Below are positions 1 through 11,896 of a stretch of DNA of 64,000 bases, in pieces (the first letter of the stretch is position 1; each line of letters opens with the position of its first letter). Position numbers and translations under genes: made by a program. Where the stretch lies: the NCBI GenBank assembly GCA_015499995.1, contig JADNRV010000048.1, forward strand, positions 1-64,000, in the 5' to 3' direction. The stretch is from Flammula alnicola (Eukaryota > Basidiomycota > Agaricomycetes > Agaricales > Strophariaceae). Below the pieces are notes generated by a model. That model worked only from the letters and a program-made list of their open reading frames with translations. It was not told the DNA's origin and did not search any database.

Positions 1-239
1 CGAAGACAACGAGATAATAGAGTAGAAAACGAGCCATAGCTTTTTTTTTTGAATATTTACCTATTTTTAATACATTTTTGGAGGTCGGATACTATGCACA
101 CCTATATGAGCCAAAAAAAAAATGTCGGATGCCGAAAACACCTAAATTTTGCCCAAAATCACCGAAATTTTGAACACCTATGGTGGCCCAAAATTCGGGT
201 GTTTAGTATCCAACCTCTCACGGTATTATCAGGGGTCCT
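1..239. mobile_element. Truncated end of a TIR element, related to the element at 32.3-33.0 kb
   Basis: The stretch repeats short blocks around a TAGGTGG/GTCGGAT-type motif and ends at 226-240 with ATTATCAGGGGTCCTG followed by CGCCA. The same terminal string closes the element at 32284-33038, so this is probably the right end of a family member whose left part lies outside the window. No coding capacity was recognised. Confidence 0.45.
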
Positions 240-812
240 GCGCCATCAGGAACCGGCACCTTTATGTAAGCGAACGACGAGCTCTTATTCCTCGGCCACA
301 AACAATTTTCCCACATTTCTAAGATCGCAGAATTGAAGCCTTTGAGCATCCTTGCAACTTCGAGGAGACCAATTTAAAATTGAGTAACTTTTGAGAGAGT
401 TATTAACCATTCTTGGAAAAATCTGATTTTTTTTCTGAGTGTTTTTTCGTGCTTTCCCGTTCATTCTGCAACTTTTCAGATTTTTGACCTCAAGATTTTG
501 CCGCGACTTAGGGTTAGGGTTCTTATGTAAGCTACTATAATAGGTAGGTCGGCGACCGTCGGCCCGAACGGCATCGTCTGCCAACGACCATGCTTCAAAC
601 ACACCGTGTGGGGGCAAGTCTGGGCAAGAATTTATGGTGTTAAAGTGGGCCTAAATGCATCCATTTCTATCCAATGTAAGTCAAGGATAATTTCACCCAT
701 GCTTGGCTCAATTATTACTGAAAATAACGTCTAAAATTTTTATTTTTTCCTGAAGGCCAGATTTTGCCGCTTATATAAGCGCTTACATAAGGTAGCCGGT
801 TCCTGATGGCGC
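240..812. mobile_element. Non-autonomous TIR element (MITE-like), 573 bp
   Basis: The ends are inverted copies of about 33 bp: 240-272 and the reverse complement of 780-812, both starting GCGCCATCAGGAACCGGC and continuing to TTATGTAAGCG with only a small mismatch block. The interior is AT-rich with no recognisable transposase. A target-site duplication is not obvious. It abuts the terminal string of the element at 1-239, so insertion into or beside that element is likely. Confidence 0.6.
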
Positions 813-1030
813 CTACCTTACCTTACCTTAGGAAGTTGGTTCGAATCTGCAGTGGCAGTGGGAAGTCGTCAGTGGGAAGCTATTGGCTTTGAGAATAACC
901 AATGCACAATAACGGCTTACCCAATGCGGCGAGCGAACAATATTTTGGCCCCTTCCGAATCTCCGTGTCGACAACGTACACTCCTTCTCTTTATTTCATT
1001 CACATCTATTACGTTCTGCCAGTTTCGACA

Positions 1031-2027
1031 ATGATTTCGAGGTTTGCGAAATCATTGGTGCTTATAATATTTGCCATGGTGAGTCGTACAACCCTGTGTC
1101 TTCCGCTTGCTCACCATTTGTTTCCTTGCAGCTGGTATTGACGATGATTGCATTGATGCACCCTCCTTCGAGATCATATATCGATCCTTGGACAGGACAA
1201 CTCTTTGGAGAAGGAGGTGTCGAGAAAATGTTACAGTCCCAAGTCTGCGCACAACCACCCGTAATTAGTGGCGTGAAAGGCGGCGTCATCATGTCGAAGT
1301 TGGGCAATGAGACAGCGAAGTGCGTGGTTAATCTTTCGTTCTTCATACAGATTCTTATGCGACGGTTTCTTCCAAAGAGCGGCTCTTGGGCGCGCAACCT
1401 GGAAACTATTGTGAGTTCCAGTTGTATCCATATAGGAGATTGAAATCCAGCCAAAACTAGACATACCACCACTCTACGATACCCTGAAGTTCGTTTCTAA
1501 GGCCGCTTCAACTGCTCAGCGACTAACAATTGCTCTACGCAGCATCCGACGCAAGATGAACGAGAAGCTCTCAGCTCATATTTCCATCTCACTTCAAGAT
1601 TATATCCATGTGGCGAATGTGCTGCTGAATTCCAACAACTTTTGGCGAAATACCCCCCGCAGGTGTGTTCTCCATATATCCTTTTCCTTATGTCTCTTAC
1701 CTTGCTACTCTTGTGACCTCAATAGACCGTGTCCAGGAAATCCGCTTCTCTTTGGTATGCAGTATTTTACTTGTCTTCCTGAATACCTCCTTCTAACTAT
1801 CGTATCTTAGGCTTTGCGCCGTCCACAATACAGTAAACAAGCGACTGAAGAAACCAGAATTCGACTGCGCACATCTAAGTGACGAGTATGACTGTGGCTG
1901 TGGAGACGAGCCCTTGTCCGCAAAGGCAGGGTCAAAATCTTCCGGAAATCCCGACCCCATGGACTTGGAGGATGACCTGGGTAAGGATGACCTGACAGGA
2001 GTCGATATGATTCGAGGTGGACGTTAG
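1031..2027 (+). CDS. ERV2: FAD-linked sulfhydryl oxidase, Erv2/ALR type
   Basis: It should oxidise thiols to disulfides with FAD and O2 and feed oxidising equivalents to the ER secretory pathway. Exons: 1031-1078, 1132-1319, 1378-1410, 1461-1488, 1543-1662, 1726-1754, 1811-2027 (220 aa, all junctions in phase). An N-terminal hydrophobic segment (residues about 5-22) fits a signal anchor, as in ER Erv2 rather than mitochondrial Erv1. The Erv/ALR core carries the redox CxxC in YPCGEC, the HNTVN motif that binds FAD, the following structural cysteine in FDCAH and a C-terminal CGCG that resembles the shuttle cysteine pair of Erv2. The GGVIMSKLGNETAK block opens the domain. The C-terminal tail is acidic and unconserved. 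The start gives the only hydroph­obic leader in frame. Family assignment is firm; ER location is inferred. Confidence 0.9.
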
Positions 2028-2582
2028 CTAGGTTTTGGGGGTTTCGGGTTTCTCTCAAGTTTCTCTGGTGGATGTTCGCTGTTCGAACTTAATGGAGCAC
2101 CACGCTATGTTACAATATGTTTAAATGTATCAATATTACGAATGCTTCTTACCTGGCCTATGAACTTTGTTTGCCTTATAGTAAGTAGAGGCTCCTCAAC
2201 GTTTGAACCTTAGCCACGTCTTTCTCCAATTCGCGTGAATTGGTCCGAATCATTACAAAATTCTACGCCTAAAATTCTGCCAAAAATTATTCTGATCAGG
2301 CAAACGTTACTTGTACCCGACTCTCATTCATCTTTCAAAGGTCGCTTACTGATCCTTGCCACGACGTCTCTGCAAACTAGAACTTCTCTGCTGCGCGTTG
2401 AGCTATTTCCCAGAGCTCATTATCTCAGGAGCTGTCGCCCGTATGAAATAACGCGCAAGAATAACACAGCGTGTACATCTTTGGTTTCGGCCCGTCGATG
2501 GGCACTGGCACGCCGGAGCGACCACAGAAGTTCATCGTTTCACTATTGCCCTCCAAAGTTGCCTAGAGGATCTGTATCTTAT
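2028..2582. other. Intergenic, nothing recognised
   Basis: This stretch lies between the sulfhydryl oxidase and the S33 hydrolase genes. It must hold the 3' end of the first and the promoter of the second. An open frame continues upstream of the chosen ATG at 2583 but has no supporting similarity. Confidence 0.5.
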
Positions 2583-4735
2583 ATGGCGCCTATGTCAACC
2601 ACTGCGTCCACCCAGCTGCAAAGGGTCTTCAAAGACCCAGACTACAACGAGACCTATAGCATCAAAGGTATGCTCCTTTCTTTGCATAGAATCTCGACAT
2701 GAGCGCCATATCGATCTTCCGATGTGTTGCATCTCAGATGACCTGCAAGTCATTGAGCACTTCTTCGCTGTCCCGCTTGACTACGCGAACCCAAATGGAG
2801 AGAAAATACGCATCTTTGCCCGACAAATGATCCCCAAAGCTAAACCCAACACCCCAGAGCTGCCTTTCTGTGCGTAGTCTTCGTCGATTCTTATTATTCG
2901 ATTTCAAGGAAGATTAGCAACAATTCTTACAATTGTCTGGTCTTTCAGTGTTATACCTGCAAGGTGGAGTCGGTTTGTGAAGTTCTCATCAAGCATTTTC
3001 TGACTTGGCGGTCGCTATCTCCCGCCGTAGGTGGTCCCGGCTTTGAAATCAACTTACAGAAGAATTCTGGGTATCCTGGTGAAGTAATGGCCATTCTTTT
3101 TCTCGGATGAATGTTGTATGAACGCGCTATCCTCCAGCTTCATGAAAAATATCAGGTGCATTTCGTTAACTGCAGGACACACATTGAATCAATATAACTC
3201 TTCCTTGTAGACACTTTGGCTGGACCAGAGAGGAACAGGGTTGAGCACTCCACTTTCTCCTGATACCTTCCCGGAGAATGTGAAGACAGATGAGGAGATA
3301 GCTCAATATCTAAAGCATTTCCGCGCAGACAACATCGGTGCATATTTGACCTCCCCTAATTGCATCCACCTCTACTGGACTGATTTCTTTCTCGTTTATT
3401 ATAGTGAAGGATTGCGAATTCATCCGCCAGAAACTTCTAGGCAATAGAAATCGTAAATGGACTTTGATGGGGCAAAGCTTCGGCGGATTCTGCGCTATTA
3501 CCTATCTCTCCTTTCACAGCTCGGGTCTCAGGGAAGTTTTCACTACGGGTGGCTTAGCTCCTATGGTAGACCAGCCTGATACTGTATATGAAGCTTTAGC
3601 TCGTGAGTTTTCTCCATTGACATGTTTCAGGGAGCTTTATTTAGTTTCTTTTATTGGAATAGTACGGGTGATGAAGCGCAATGAAGTGTATTACAAGAAA
3701 TATCCGCAAGATATCAAAAGGGTATGTCTTCGATTCTGTTCAGCAAGCTGCATCATCTCAACATTGTTAAGGTTCGGGACATCCTTCTATACCTAGCGTC
3801 GAATCAAGTCATCCTTCCCAATGGCGGACGTTTGACCCCGAGCCGGTGGCAACAACTAGGTATCGCTTTCGGAATGCATGGTAAACCTTTATATGCGTCT
3901 ACCCAGTAGCACACGTTCAGCTAAAGCTCATTGAATAGGTGGCATTGATGCCATTCATCGTAGGTGCTGCCTGGGAGCTTCTTCCTCAAAGATATTTACG
4001 AAGAGATAGAACTCGTTTTTCGTGCTTCGAACGACCTTGAGCTATTCCAGAAGCTATCCTACAAAACTCTTCAAAATGTTGAGCAGCGTCAGTCTTTCGA
4101 CGGTAATCCATTGTACGCGATACTCCATGAGCCTCTTTATTGTCAAGGGTAAGCGGAAAGATTTCGTCTTGTATTTCCTTATTAATACCCCCACCAGAAA
4201 AGCGTCGAACTGGTCTGCAGAACGGACTCTTCAGAAATATGACCAGTTTTCATGGACAAAGATGAGAACACAAGCAATCGATATCCCCGTCTATTTCACG
4301 GGAGAGATGGTATTTTATATTGCATATATTCTCAATATATCAGGCTAATATATTTACTAGATCTTTCCCGACATGTTCGATGACTATGCCAACCTTCGCC
4401 CATGGAAAGGAGCAGCAGAGATCTTAGCCAAAGACAGTTCTTGGCCACCTCTCTATGACCTTGAACAATTGTCAAAGAATGAAGTCCCAGTCTCTGCGGC
4501 GACGTACGTGTATCTATCTAAGGATCCGGGTTTAGCAGAACTTCATTTGATGATAAAATTCCACAGATACTTCAACGACATGTATGTCGACTTCAGCTTT
4601 GCACAGGACACAGCGGCAAAGATCAAGAACACTGAGCAATACATCACAAACCAATTGGTTCATGATGGCATTCACGCAGACTCTAGTGACGTTATGAAGA
4701 AGCTTTTCAAGATTTCTAAACGAGAGTTTGATTGA
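2583..4735 (+). CDS. Alpha/beta hydrolase, proline iminopeptidase-like (peptidase family S33)
   Basis: Predicted to release N-terminal proline from peptides, or a related hydrolase. Fourteen exons join in phase to 461 aa: 2583-2667, 2738-2869, 2949-2963, 3031-3083, 3138-3155, 3211-3337, 3405-3602, 3663-3721, 3772-3880, 3939-3959, 4004-4148, 4198-4309, 4361-4503, 4567-4735. Visible landmarks are the oxyanion-hole GGPGFE, the LDQRGTG segment, the nucleophile elbow GQSFGG and, near the C-terminus, IFPDMFDD and VHDGIHAD, which supply candidate Asp and His triad members. There is no signal peptide, so it is probably cytosolic. Exons 3, 5 and 10 are very short (15, 18 and 21 nt). ATG 2592 is an alternative in-frame start. 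The length and motifs fit fungal proline iminopeptidases well; the substrate is inferred. Confidence 0.87.
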
Positions 4736-4984
4736 TAATGTAACTCGTTAACGAGAAAGATTCCCCTGTACAAGTTTATAGTAATTATAGGTCTGCATCG
4801 TCATTCGCATGCTCTTTTTCTGAATATACCATCCCCAGTCATGCCATGTGGTCCTTATACTATGGAATGTTGTTTATCTATGTCGCCAATTACCCGTTTC
4901 TACTCGCATATAGTTCAATCTCGTGAAAATAATAGTCGCTGGAAGGCTTCCGATAAAAGAAATGGTTGATCAAAGCCTGGTTGC

Positions 4985-7076
4985 TCAAGGGGACATTGCA
5001 ACACATGCATTGAAGTTGTACACCCCGGGCCTACTTTCGAACCTGTATGCAATCGGGTTGCATTCCGCCACAACTCTGTAGTTGCGAATCATGGAGGCTT
5101 TCATGCCGCCGTCTGCTTTGAGAGGGAACGAGAGTTTGGTCATCCCAGCTTTGACTGAGAATGTCACCTTAGTGTCGTCAGTGGTATAAGCTTCGATCGA
5201 GGCTTCAGCGGTAGCGAACACGACCATCCATGCAGTATCGTCCGTCTGAAGGCAAATCGTCATTTAATCGAGACTTGTAACTTATGAAACTAAACTTACC
5301 AGCTGCCAGTTAGTGGGGCGAGGTACCGCATCAGCCGAGGTGGAATTCTTGGGATGAGGACGTGCCCACATGAATATCTGATCTTTAGTGATAGCAGGAT
5401 AAGTCCCTGTCTGGAAAGCCTTTGTAAAATATCGGTTCAAGTACAACCAGGCTGTGTGAGGATATCCATCGACCCAGGCTTGCGAGTTGGGCTGAGCACC
5501 CTAGAGTACAGAAGATGAAAGATCTGAATAGGTAGTAAAGGTGGGCTGAACTCACTTTGATTGGGCCGATATAATGCGACTCTCCGTAGTCTAACGAAAG
5601 GTTTTAGTACCCTAAGGTCGAGAAACAACATTTAATTACCATTCCAAGATATAATTTGGACCATGTCAATACGATCTCTCATAGAGATCAACTGCTGCCA
5701 GCGCTTGACGAATAGCCAGTCGTCGCCACGATAGATCCACTAACAACTGTGGTGAAAAAAAAATAACCTCAAAAGGAGTAGGCAAGCATACGTTCTTGTT
5801 CCAAGTATCTGGTCCGTAATGCTTAAAGAAATTTGTTAGATGAAAGCAGCGATAGGCCGAGTTGTGAGTCTTACGGTGAAAAACCAGGGTGAAACCGCGG
5901 CCATAAAAGTACGCCCGCCTGTGAGGTATTGAAGATGCTTGAGGTCCGAGTCAAGCTGCGCGTTCTCGATCTCAGATCGAGACATCCCTGCCTTCAGCTG
6001 TATCGGCCAGCCACCGTTCCACTAAAAGAGGACCCATTTAGAATCAGGGGTTTATACTAATAATAAGGAATCATGGAAGCACATACGTTGAAGGCACCGT
6101 CCATAGCAGAAATGCCAGGATAGCGTGCTGGGTTGATGAAGAAAGACGGAATGAAGTAGATCTGCTCGCATATTCCGTTTAGTTTGAATTTGAAAGAAAA
6201 GAGAAGAAAAAGAAAACACACAGGAAAAATCTTGTTTAATTCGGACTTCAGATACGCCCAACCATTCTCCGTGCTTCCTTGGCCAAATGTGCTACTCTCT
6301 CCAGAGAAAGTGGACACAACGATGTTGCCATTCCGAGGGTGCTTGAACATACGTGGGCTTTGATAATTTGCTGACATATAGTTCCGGAACAGCTGAACAT
6401 CTCCAGTCGAATTACCTGGAATAGAGCTTTATAGGCATAAATTGAGCGAGATGCTATAGGAAGGTTGGAAGGGAACATACGTCATGTCAAAGCTGAAGAA
6501 AAACTTGAAATTAGTTGAATCCGGGAGTCGCTTTGACGCCGCGAAGCAATCCGCTGAGCGCTGCCTCTGCCAGTCCTCGGCTCCAACATTTAGTACAAAG
6601 CCGTCTCTGTAATCAATAATTTTGGCCACGTCCAACATGAAAGGAAGAGAAATGATCATACATGTCTTGCGAGGCTGCTAGTTTGATATCTGCCAACCAA
6701 TCGTCGATAGTATATGGCTGGAGAGCGAACTACAAAGTCAGATCGTCCAATCACGCGTGTAGTTCAGAGAGGACGAACATATGTGTTTCCAACCATAAAG
6801 CTGTCACCGAGGCGTCAATAAAGATACGCAAGATAGCTTGTTGAGAACTTACTGAGCGAAAACATAATTCCTCGTTCCGGCAGTCGAAGCCTCCTTAATC
6901 TTCGCCGCTCCAGCGTCTCTACCAAAGTTGAGCTCGACGTGTGCACCAGCCTGTGCATTCTTGGTCCACTGAAAAGTTTGCAATGGCTGTGCGAAATTGA
7001 AGGCACGCTGTCCTTGGTTCGTGTCCCCTCTTTGGGGCGCTTCGTTCTTGGACTTTATCGTCTCCGAGTCAGACAT
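4985..7076 (-). CDS. Glycoside hydrolase family 71, alpha-1,3-glucanase (mutanase)
   Basis: GH71 enzymes cut alpha-1,3-glucan of fungal walls. Exons on minus: 7076-6853, 6800-6779, 6717-6662, 6606-6481, 6426-6222, 6161-6087, 6021-5875, 5821-5792, 5739-5640, 5590-5556, 5500-5300, 5245-4985; 493 aa with every junction in phase. Family landmarks in order are HFMVGNTYPYT near residue 75, DGFVLNVGAEDW, FSFDMTS, IYFIPSFF with NPARYPG, WNGGWP, TFMAAVSPWF and the ISWNDYGESHYIGP block. The N-terminus is polar (MSDSETIKSK), with no signal peptide, unlike secreted mutanases and similar to cytosolic relatives used in wall remodelling from within. Intracellular action is an inference. A 22-nt exon 2 encodes the first conserved block and is easy to miss. 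Confidence 0.9.
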
Positions 7077-7893
7077 GGCTGATTCAAGATGAGCAGCCTA
7101 GACAAGACGAAGCGAGTTAAGAATGGGTGTTAACGTTGTATGGGACTGGTATTTATACCCCGTCGCGCAATGAGACACGCCGAATGCACGGCCTGCGCGT
7201 GGAGTACATACGTTGAACAGGCAATAGAAACAAGGTCGGCACGAATACGAAGAAAGTAAGAACAGGTAATTTTTATCGATGGTGCAAGGACGTACTCGCG
7301 GTTCTGAATCCTGCTTATATGCGCCCCTTCCAGATTTGAGGCTAGATTTAAACACAAGCGCGTTCCAGATCTTCTACCAGCGGCATGGAAGAGGACTCAG
7401 ATACACAAAACGGTAGAGAATGGCCGGAAAATGAGGAATGCTGGGCGTGTTATATCGTCTAGTGCGTAGATGAGTGCTCCAAGCCAACATGTGATACTTT
7501 TGCAAGTTCTTTTGCAAGTTCTCAGCGCTTCGTCCGATTTGGTCCTGGATAGGCGAGCCTAACGCGAGTTTTGAGCAAGTTTTGAGTATGAGGTCGATAT
7601 CAAATTGTGTAAGTCCGACTAAGTCGTATTCAGATCGTTGACACCGTCCAATGTTCAGGTCATGACCAAAATTGAATTTTGACTGCCTTCGAAGTTCGCC
7701 CCTCATTCTACAATCCAGCTTCAATCAAAGCATGCTAATCATTACGATGGATGTATGAGCGATACAGGTCAGTACTATACAAATGGATGATAAGTGAAAG
7801 ATAATTATACAGCATGCTGACTTCTTTTAAATTTCCCTTGTACAATTACTAGATCTGGTGATAGCGTTGAAGATATTTAAGTTCCCCACACGC
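7077..7893. other. Intergenic, nothing recognised
   Basis: Holds the upstream region of the GH71 gene and the 3' flank of the ketopantoate hydroxymethyltransferase gene (both on minus). Open frames here have no recognisable domain. Confidence 0.5.
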
Positions 7894-8948
7894 TTATTTT
7901 CGTTCGCCTTCCGGGATTTCATTCTCCATGATGAACCGCGCCCATTCCAGCTTATCCATGGTATAGCTCTCGGCCTCAGGGTCGGGGAATGTGCCAGCTC
8001 TGACTGCCTCGTTGAAGCTTTGAATACCCTTGTCTCGCACCTCCTTCAAATTTGCGAAACGTCGAACGAATTTGGCCTTGTGCCCCGACCAAGTACCCAA
8101 AACGTCGTCATACACGAGGACCTAAGATGAGAATATCAGTTTGGTGGAGAAATGAGAGGGCGTCGGAGAAAGCAGTGAAACAAACTCACCTGCCCACTCG
8201 TATGAGGACCTGCTCCAATCCCAATGGTCGGTATTTTTAGGCGATCCGTGACATACTTACCCAATTCCTGAGGAACGGCTTCGAAGACCACAGCAAATGC
8301 TCCCGCTTCCTCAAGTGCCAAAGCATCCATGACAACTTTTTGCGCCCCTTCCACACTTCGGCCTTGCACCTTATATCCAGACATCGCGCTATGTCTCTGT
8401 GGCAGGAGTCCCACATGTGCCATGACCGGAATCCCCACGTCTGTTAAACGCCGTACCACTTCCACGATCTCGCGGCCGCCCTCGAGTTTGACACCCTCAA
8501 CTCTTCCCTCCTGAACGAGGCGGACTGCGTTCATCACGGCATCGTGAACCGACGTGTGGTAGGAACCGAACGGCATATCTGCGACAAGAAACGGATGCGT
8601 TGTGCCCCGTGCTACTGCCCGCGTATGGTGGATCATCTCCGACAAGGTAAGCTGGGTTGTCGATGAATACCCCAAGCACACCTGCGCCAACGAATCGCCG
8701 ACAAGAGTGATGTCCGTAAGTGGTGACGATGAACACGCCAATGCTGATGGGTAATCGTACGCCGTTAACATCGTAATCGGTGTCTTGGATTTACGAAGAG
8801 CATGCAAAGCCTGGATGGTGACTTTCTTGCGGGGAATTTGAGGTGTCGGATCCCCCGAGGCAGGTCGAACGCTCATCCATCGTCGCAATTGCGGTGTCGC
8901 ATGGAGGAGGTCGTGTGAGAGATGTCGAGGAGCAAATACCGTCGCCAT
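7894..8948 (-). CDS. ECM31: 3-methyl-2-oxobutanoate hydroxymethyltransferase (ketopantoate hydroxymethyltransferase)
   Basis: Catalyses the first committed step of pantothenate (and so CoA) synthesis: alpha-ketoisovalerate plus methylene-THF gives ketopantoate. Two exons, 8948-8190 and 8121-7894, give 328 aa. PanB landmarks are TMLTAYDYPSA, the metal-binding VGDSLAQVCLG, DMPFGSYH, VKLEGG, MAHVGLLPQ and the catalytic-glutamate region VFEAVP, followed by IGIGAG and the exon-2 start VLVYDD. The first 40 residues are Arg/Ser/His-rich without acidic residues, as expected for a mitochondrial targeting peptide. The single intron falls right after GPHTSGQ. Bacterial and fungal PanB share this length once the leader is removed. 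Confidence 0.95.
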
Positions 8949-9711
8949 TTGTCTGGCTTTCGTTAGTGGGTTTGGAGAGAGTTTAGCGGCGGCGGCGTGG
9001 ATTTATGTCCCCAGTCGTTTTATGTTATGACTCAATATTTTGCGACAGTGTCATATGCACCATTTTGGAGGAAGTAAGGCCTCGGAAAATGCAGCATGGT
9101 ACGATGACAATTCACCACGAGCACCATGGGAGGAGACACGAAAAAATTTTGGGCCGGTAGTGCAGCGGCACAAACCCGGAAAAGACCGCACGCGACGAGT
9201 CCAAAATTTGAGAGCCCCTATTGGTTCAACCCTGTTTTTGTCATGGAGCCGGGTTTGTGCTCAGGGTTAGACAGGGTAAGGCGAGAAACCGTAAAGTATT
9301 TTTTGCCCTCCATGCATGTCGGATGCTACGATATTCAATATTCAAGCTTCAAGCTTCAAAGTTTTTTGGGGATTCCAACCGGGCAAACATCGGCTTTGAT
9401 GAACCCGGTTCCGGAGCTGACTTAGCCGCGAACTGAGCACGTGAGTAAGTCGCCCTGAGCGCTGCAGTGAGCGGGCCTTAGCTCTTGAGCTTGAAGACCT
9501 GAAAAAGGCTGAAGGCGTCTTCATGCGTTGACTCACCTCGGTCGACTTCTCAAAGAATGTTTTATAAAAACTTCCACTGTTCAGGGCATTTTCCGAAGCT
9601 GTTCTCCTCGTGGTGTCGGCGTGGCTGAGTGCCATCGATGGCACCCGATAGGCGCCCAAGATACATTTCTCTTCTTCTACATTCTCAACAATCTCGTTTC
9701 CACTAAATATA
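8949..9711. other. Intergenic, nothing recognised
   Basis: Divergent promoter region between the ketopantoate hydroxymethyltransferase gene (minus) and the BTB gene (plus). Several short open frames lack any recognisable domain. A stretch around 9332-9370 has direct repeats of TTCAAGCTTCAAG type. Confidence 0.5.
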
Positions 9712-10685
9712 ATGGACCTCGGCTTTGATATGCACACCAACGCGTTCGAAAATCCTGTATCCCAACCAGATACAGCCAAGGAGGACGTAGAAGCGGAACC
9801 GGAGCGAGATGATGTCTACTATTTTGAAATCATCGTTTTCAAGGTAAATGTCATCCATCTCTGACGCCGCACTCACTTCATGCTCTAACATGCGCGAATA
9901 ACTATGCACAAAGGTGGAAAACACGCTCTTTCGCGTTCCCAAAAGTGGTTTCGAGGTCCCAGGAAGCTTCTTTGAAACCATGTTTACTCTGCCGGGATCT
10001 GAAGATGATGGAGCACAAACCGAAGGAACTGACGACAAGTGCCCTATATCTCTCGAGGGAATCTCCAAAGCCCATTTTCGAGGTTTTCTGCGAGCGATGT
10101 ATCCTTTGTTTGTATCCCTCCTCTGGCTAAGCCTATCTCGATCCCTCATCGATCCATTACTGAAACTATTTTGTAATAGCAAGGCGACTGCTTTGACCTA
10201 CGACGAATGGGTTGGAGCACTGCATCTTGCAACCATGTGGGACTTCCCTGATGTACTTATACCTCAAAACTCCTATACAATGGTTCTGATTTTCACGAAC
10301 GATTTTTCAGCTTCGAAGCCGATCCATCGAGGCCTTGTCTACCCTTCTTCAGGACAAAACAGCCACCGACAAAATTCTACTTGCGAAAAAATACAACGTG
10401 AAAACGTGGCTGAACGACGGTTATGCGAATATTATAATCCAAACGGAAGCCCTCGACCTCGACCAACTTCGCACATCTGGGATCGACGATCTCACCATAG
10501 CAAGGCTATTTTGTACCCGGGAGAAGATCCAAAGACAATATTCAAACAACGGCAGCTATTGCTACAGCTGCGGTAGGAATTATAATAATGGCGGCTACAT
10601 GAACATTACCGACGCGCAAGCCCGAGAGCAAATCACTGTAGTATTCGCATCGGAGCTTCCAGCAATGGAGGTGAGTTGTCAGTAA
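9712..10685 (+). CDS. BTB/POZ domain protein of the basidiomycete-expanded family
   Basis: BTB domains mediate dimerisation and often Cullin-3 adaptor function; in mushrooms a large lineage-specific BTB family has unknown targets. Exons 9712-9843, 9914-10107, 10180-10252 and 10311-10685 give 257 aa in phase. Typical blocks are YYFEIIVFK, VENTLFRVPKSGFE, SFFETMF, CPISLEGISKAHFRGFLRAMYP and LTYDEWVGALHLATMWDFPD followed by a helical C-terminal region starting LRSRSIEAL. No nuclear or secretion signal is evident. The last exon may end at 10670 with a splice directly to a TGA at 10723; either way the C-terminus changes little. A related BTB gene begins at 63573. Confidence 0.85.
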
Positions 10686-11283
10686 CGTGTTTCTCAGTTA
10701 AACGACAGACCTCATTCCCTCAGTGACTCAATTCCCAGAGAAAGTAGTCACATATTTAGCAATTTGAGTAGCATCTGTCCATGTTCTTGCCAAGTTTCAA
10801 CTAGCTATTCCTTGTGTCCAATAGTCAACTTGAACATCATTTGAACGATGATTGCCAGTGTAACGTACTTACCCATTAGACCTCTTCTATCTCGGCGCAA
10901 AATAGTCTGGCACTGGCAGTCTGTTTCAGTATGTCCGTCACGTTTGTGGTTTAATGTCTTGCTAGGTTTCCACTCGGTGTCATTCCTCCTATATCTCTCG
11001 AGCCCCACCCACTCTCTCACCTTTCAGCCCTTCAAATCCGGCGGCTCCATCAACGACTTGCGAACGACTATCATTCAGCGGCGGTTAGACTTGCGGGAAG
11101 AATTTGGGGCATCGTGCGCCGAACGTTCTCGCCCTTTCATACTTCTCCAAAAACTCAGAAAGTCACATTGCCCCCTCACCTATCTCACATCACATCCTCG
11201 AACACCAGTCTCTCCATTCAATACGATATGTAGCGCTCCTTTCTCCTTGTAGTTACCTGTTCAAGTTCTCCTTATCCACGATG

Positions 11284-11333
11284 CGCTGGCGAGGTAATTA
11301 TTTACCTGAATTACTTACGTAATGTAGTCAGCC
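11284..11333. repeat. Short dispersed repeat, copy 1
   Basis: GCTGGCGAGGTAAT followed by TTACCTGAATTACTTACG and a terminal TAGTCAGCCAA matches a second copy at 36797-36858 over most of its length. The termini GCTG(A/G)C and GTCAGC are inverted, so it may be a tiny foldback element. Confidence 0.5.
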
Positions 11334-11677
11334 AAAATTCATTTCATTTCATTCCAATATCTATTGTGAGTACGATGACTACTTCGTCACGGTGGTAGTG
11401 GTAAGTGCTATTCTGGAGGAAGACACGTTTATTCCCACCCCCTGATTATGTAATGCTTAACTGGACAGTTGAATCGCGACCTCCGACAGAATCCATACTC
11501 GAGTATATCCTGGACAGCGATCAGAAAAGCTTCAACTTCAGTCGGGGTCATATCCTCCAGAAAACTGGAATTTATCAAACAATGCTCGTTGATTGTCCAT
11601 ACTAAATGTGCGCGACTTCTAGATAATACTATTGTCTCATGAATGGTTGTTGACCGTTTTTTTTTTTTTTTCAGACA

Positions 11678-11896
11678 ATGAATTCTGCCAGAGGCACCTT
11701 CGGATTCTTCCTCAACTGTCCATTCTGCTCTGAAGGAAACCCGCCTTCTACATCTTTATGTCTGGATTCCGTGCGCTATGGTTCACTCATTCGAGCCACG
11801 GCGCATTACCATGCTAAGCTTCACGACGCATATGACCGACACATGCAGGACAACATGGACATCGATAAACCAGCTCTCTCTCTCTCAAAAAGATAG
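11678..11896 (+). other. Possible remnant of a hypothetical gene
   Basis: A 72-codon frame follows a poly-T tract and CAG acceptor at 11675. In another phase the same DNA reads NEFCQRHLRILPQL and stops soon after. An upstream frame at 11405-11605 could be its preceding exon. No domain was recognised; the lack of a long conserved frame suggests decay. Confidence 0.2.

Noticed and set aside
838..850. GGTTCGAATC string resembling a tRNA B box
   Set aside because: No cloverleaf or A box at a suitable distance; no tRNA is supported anywhere in the window.
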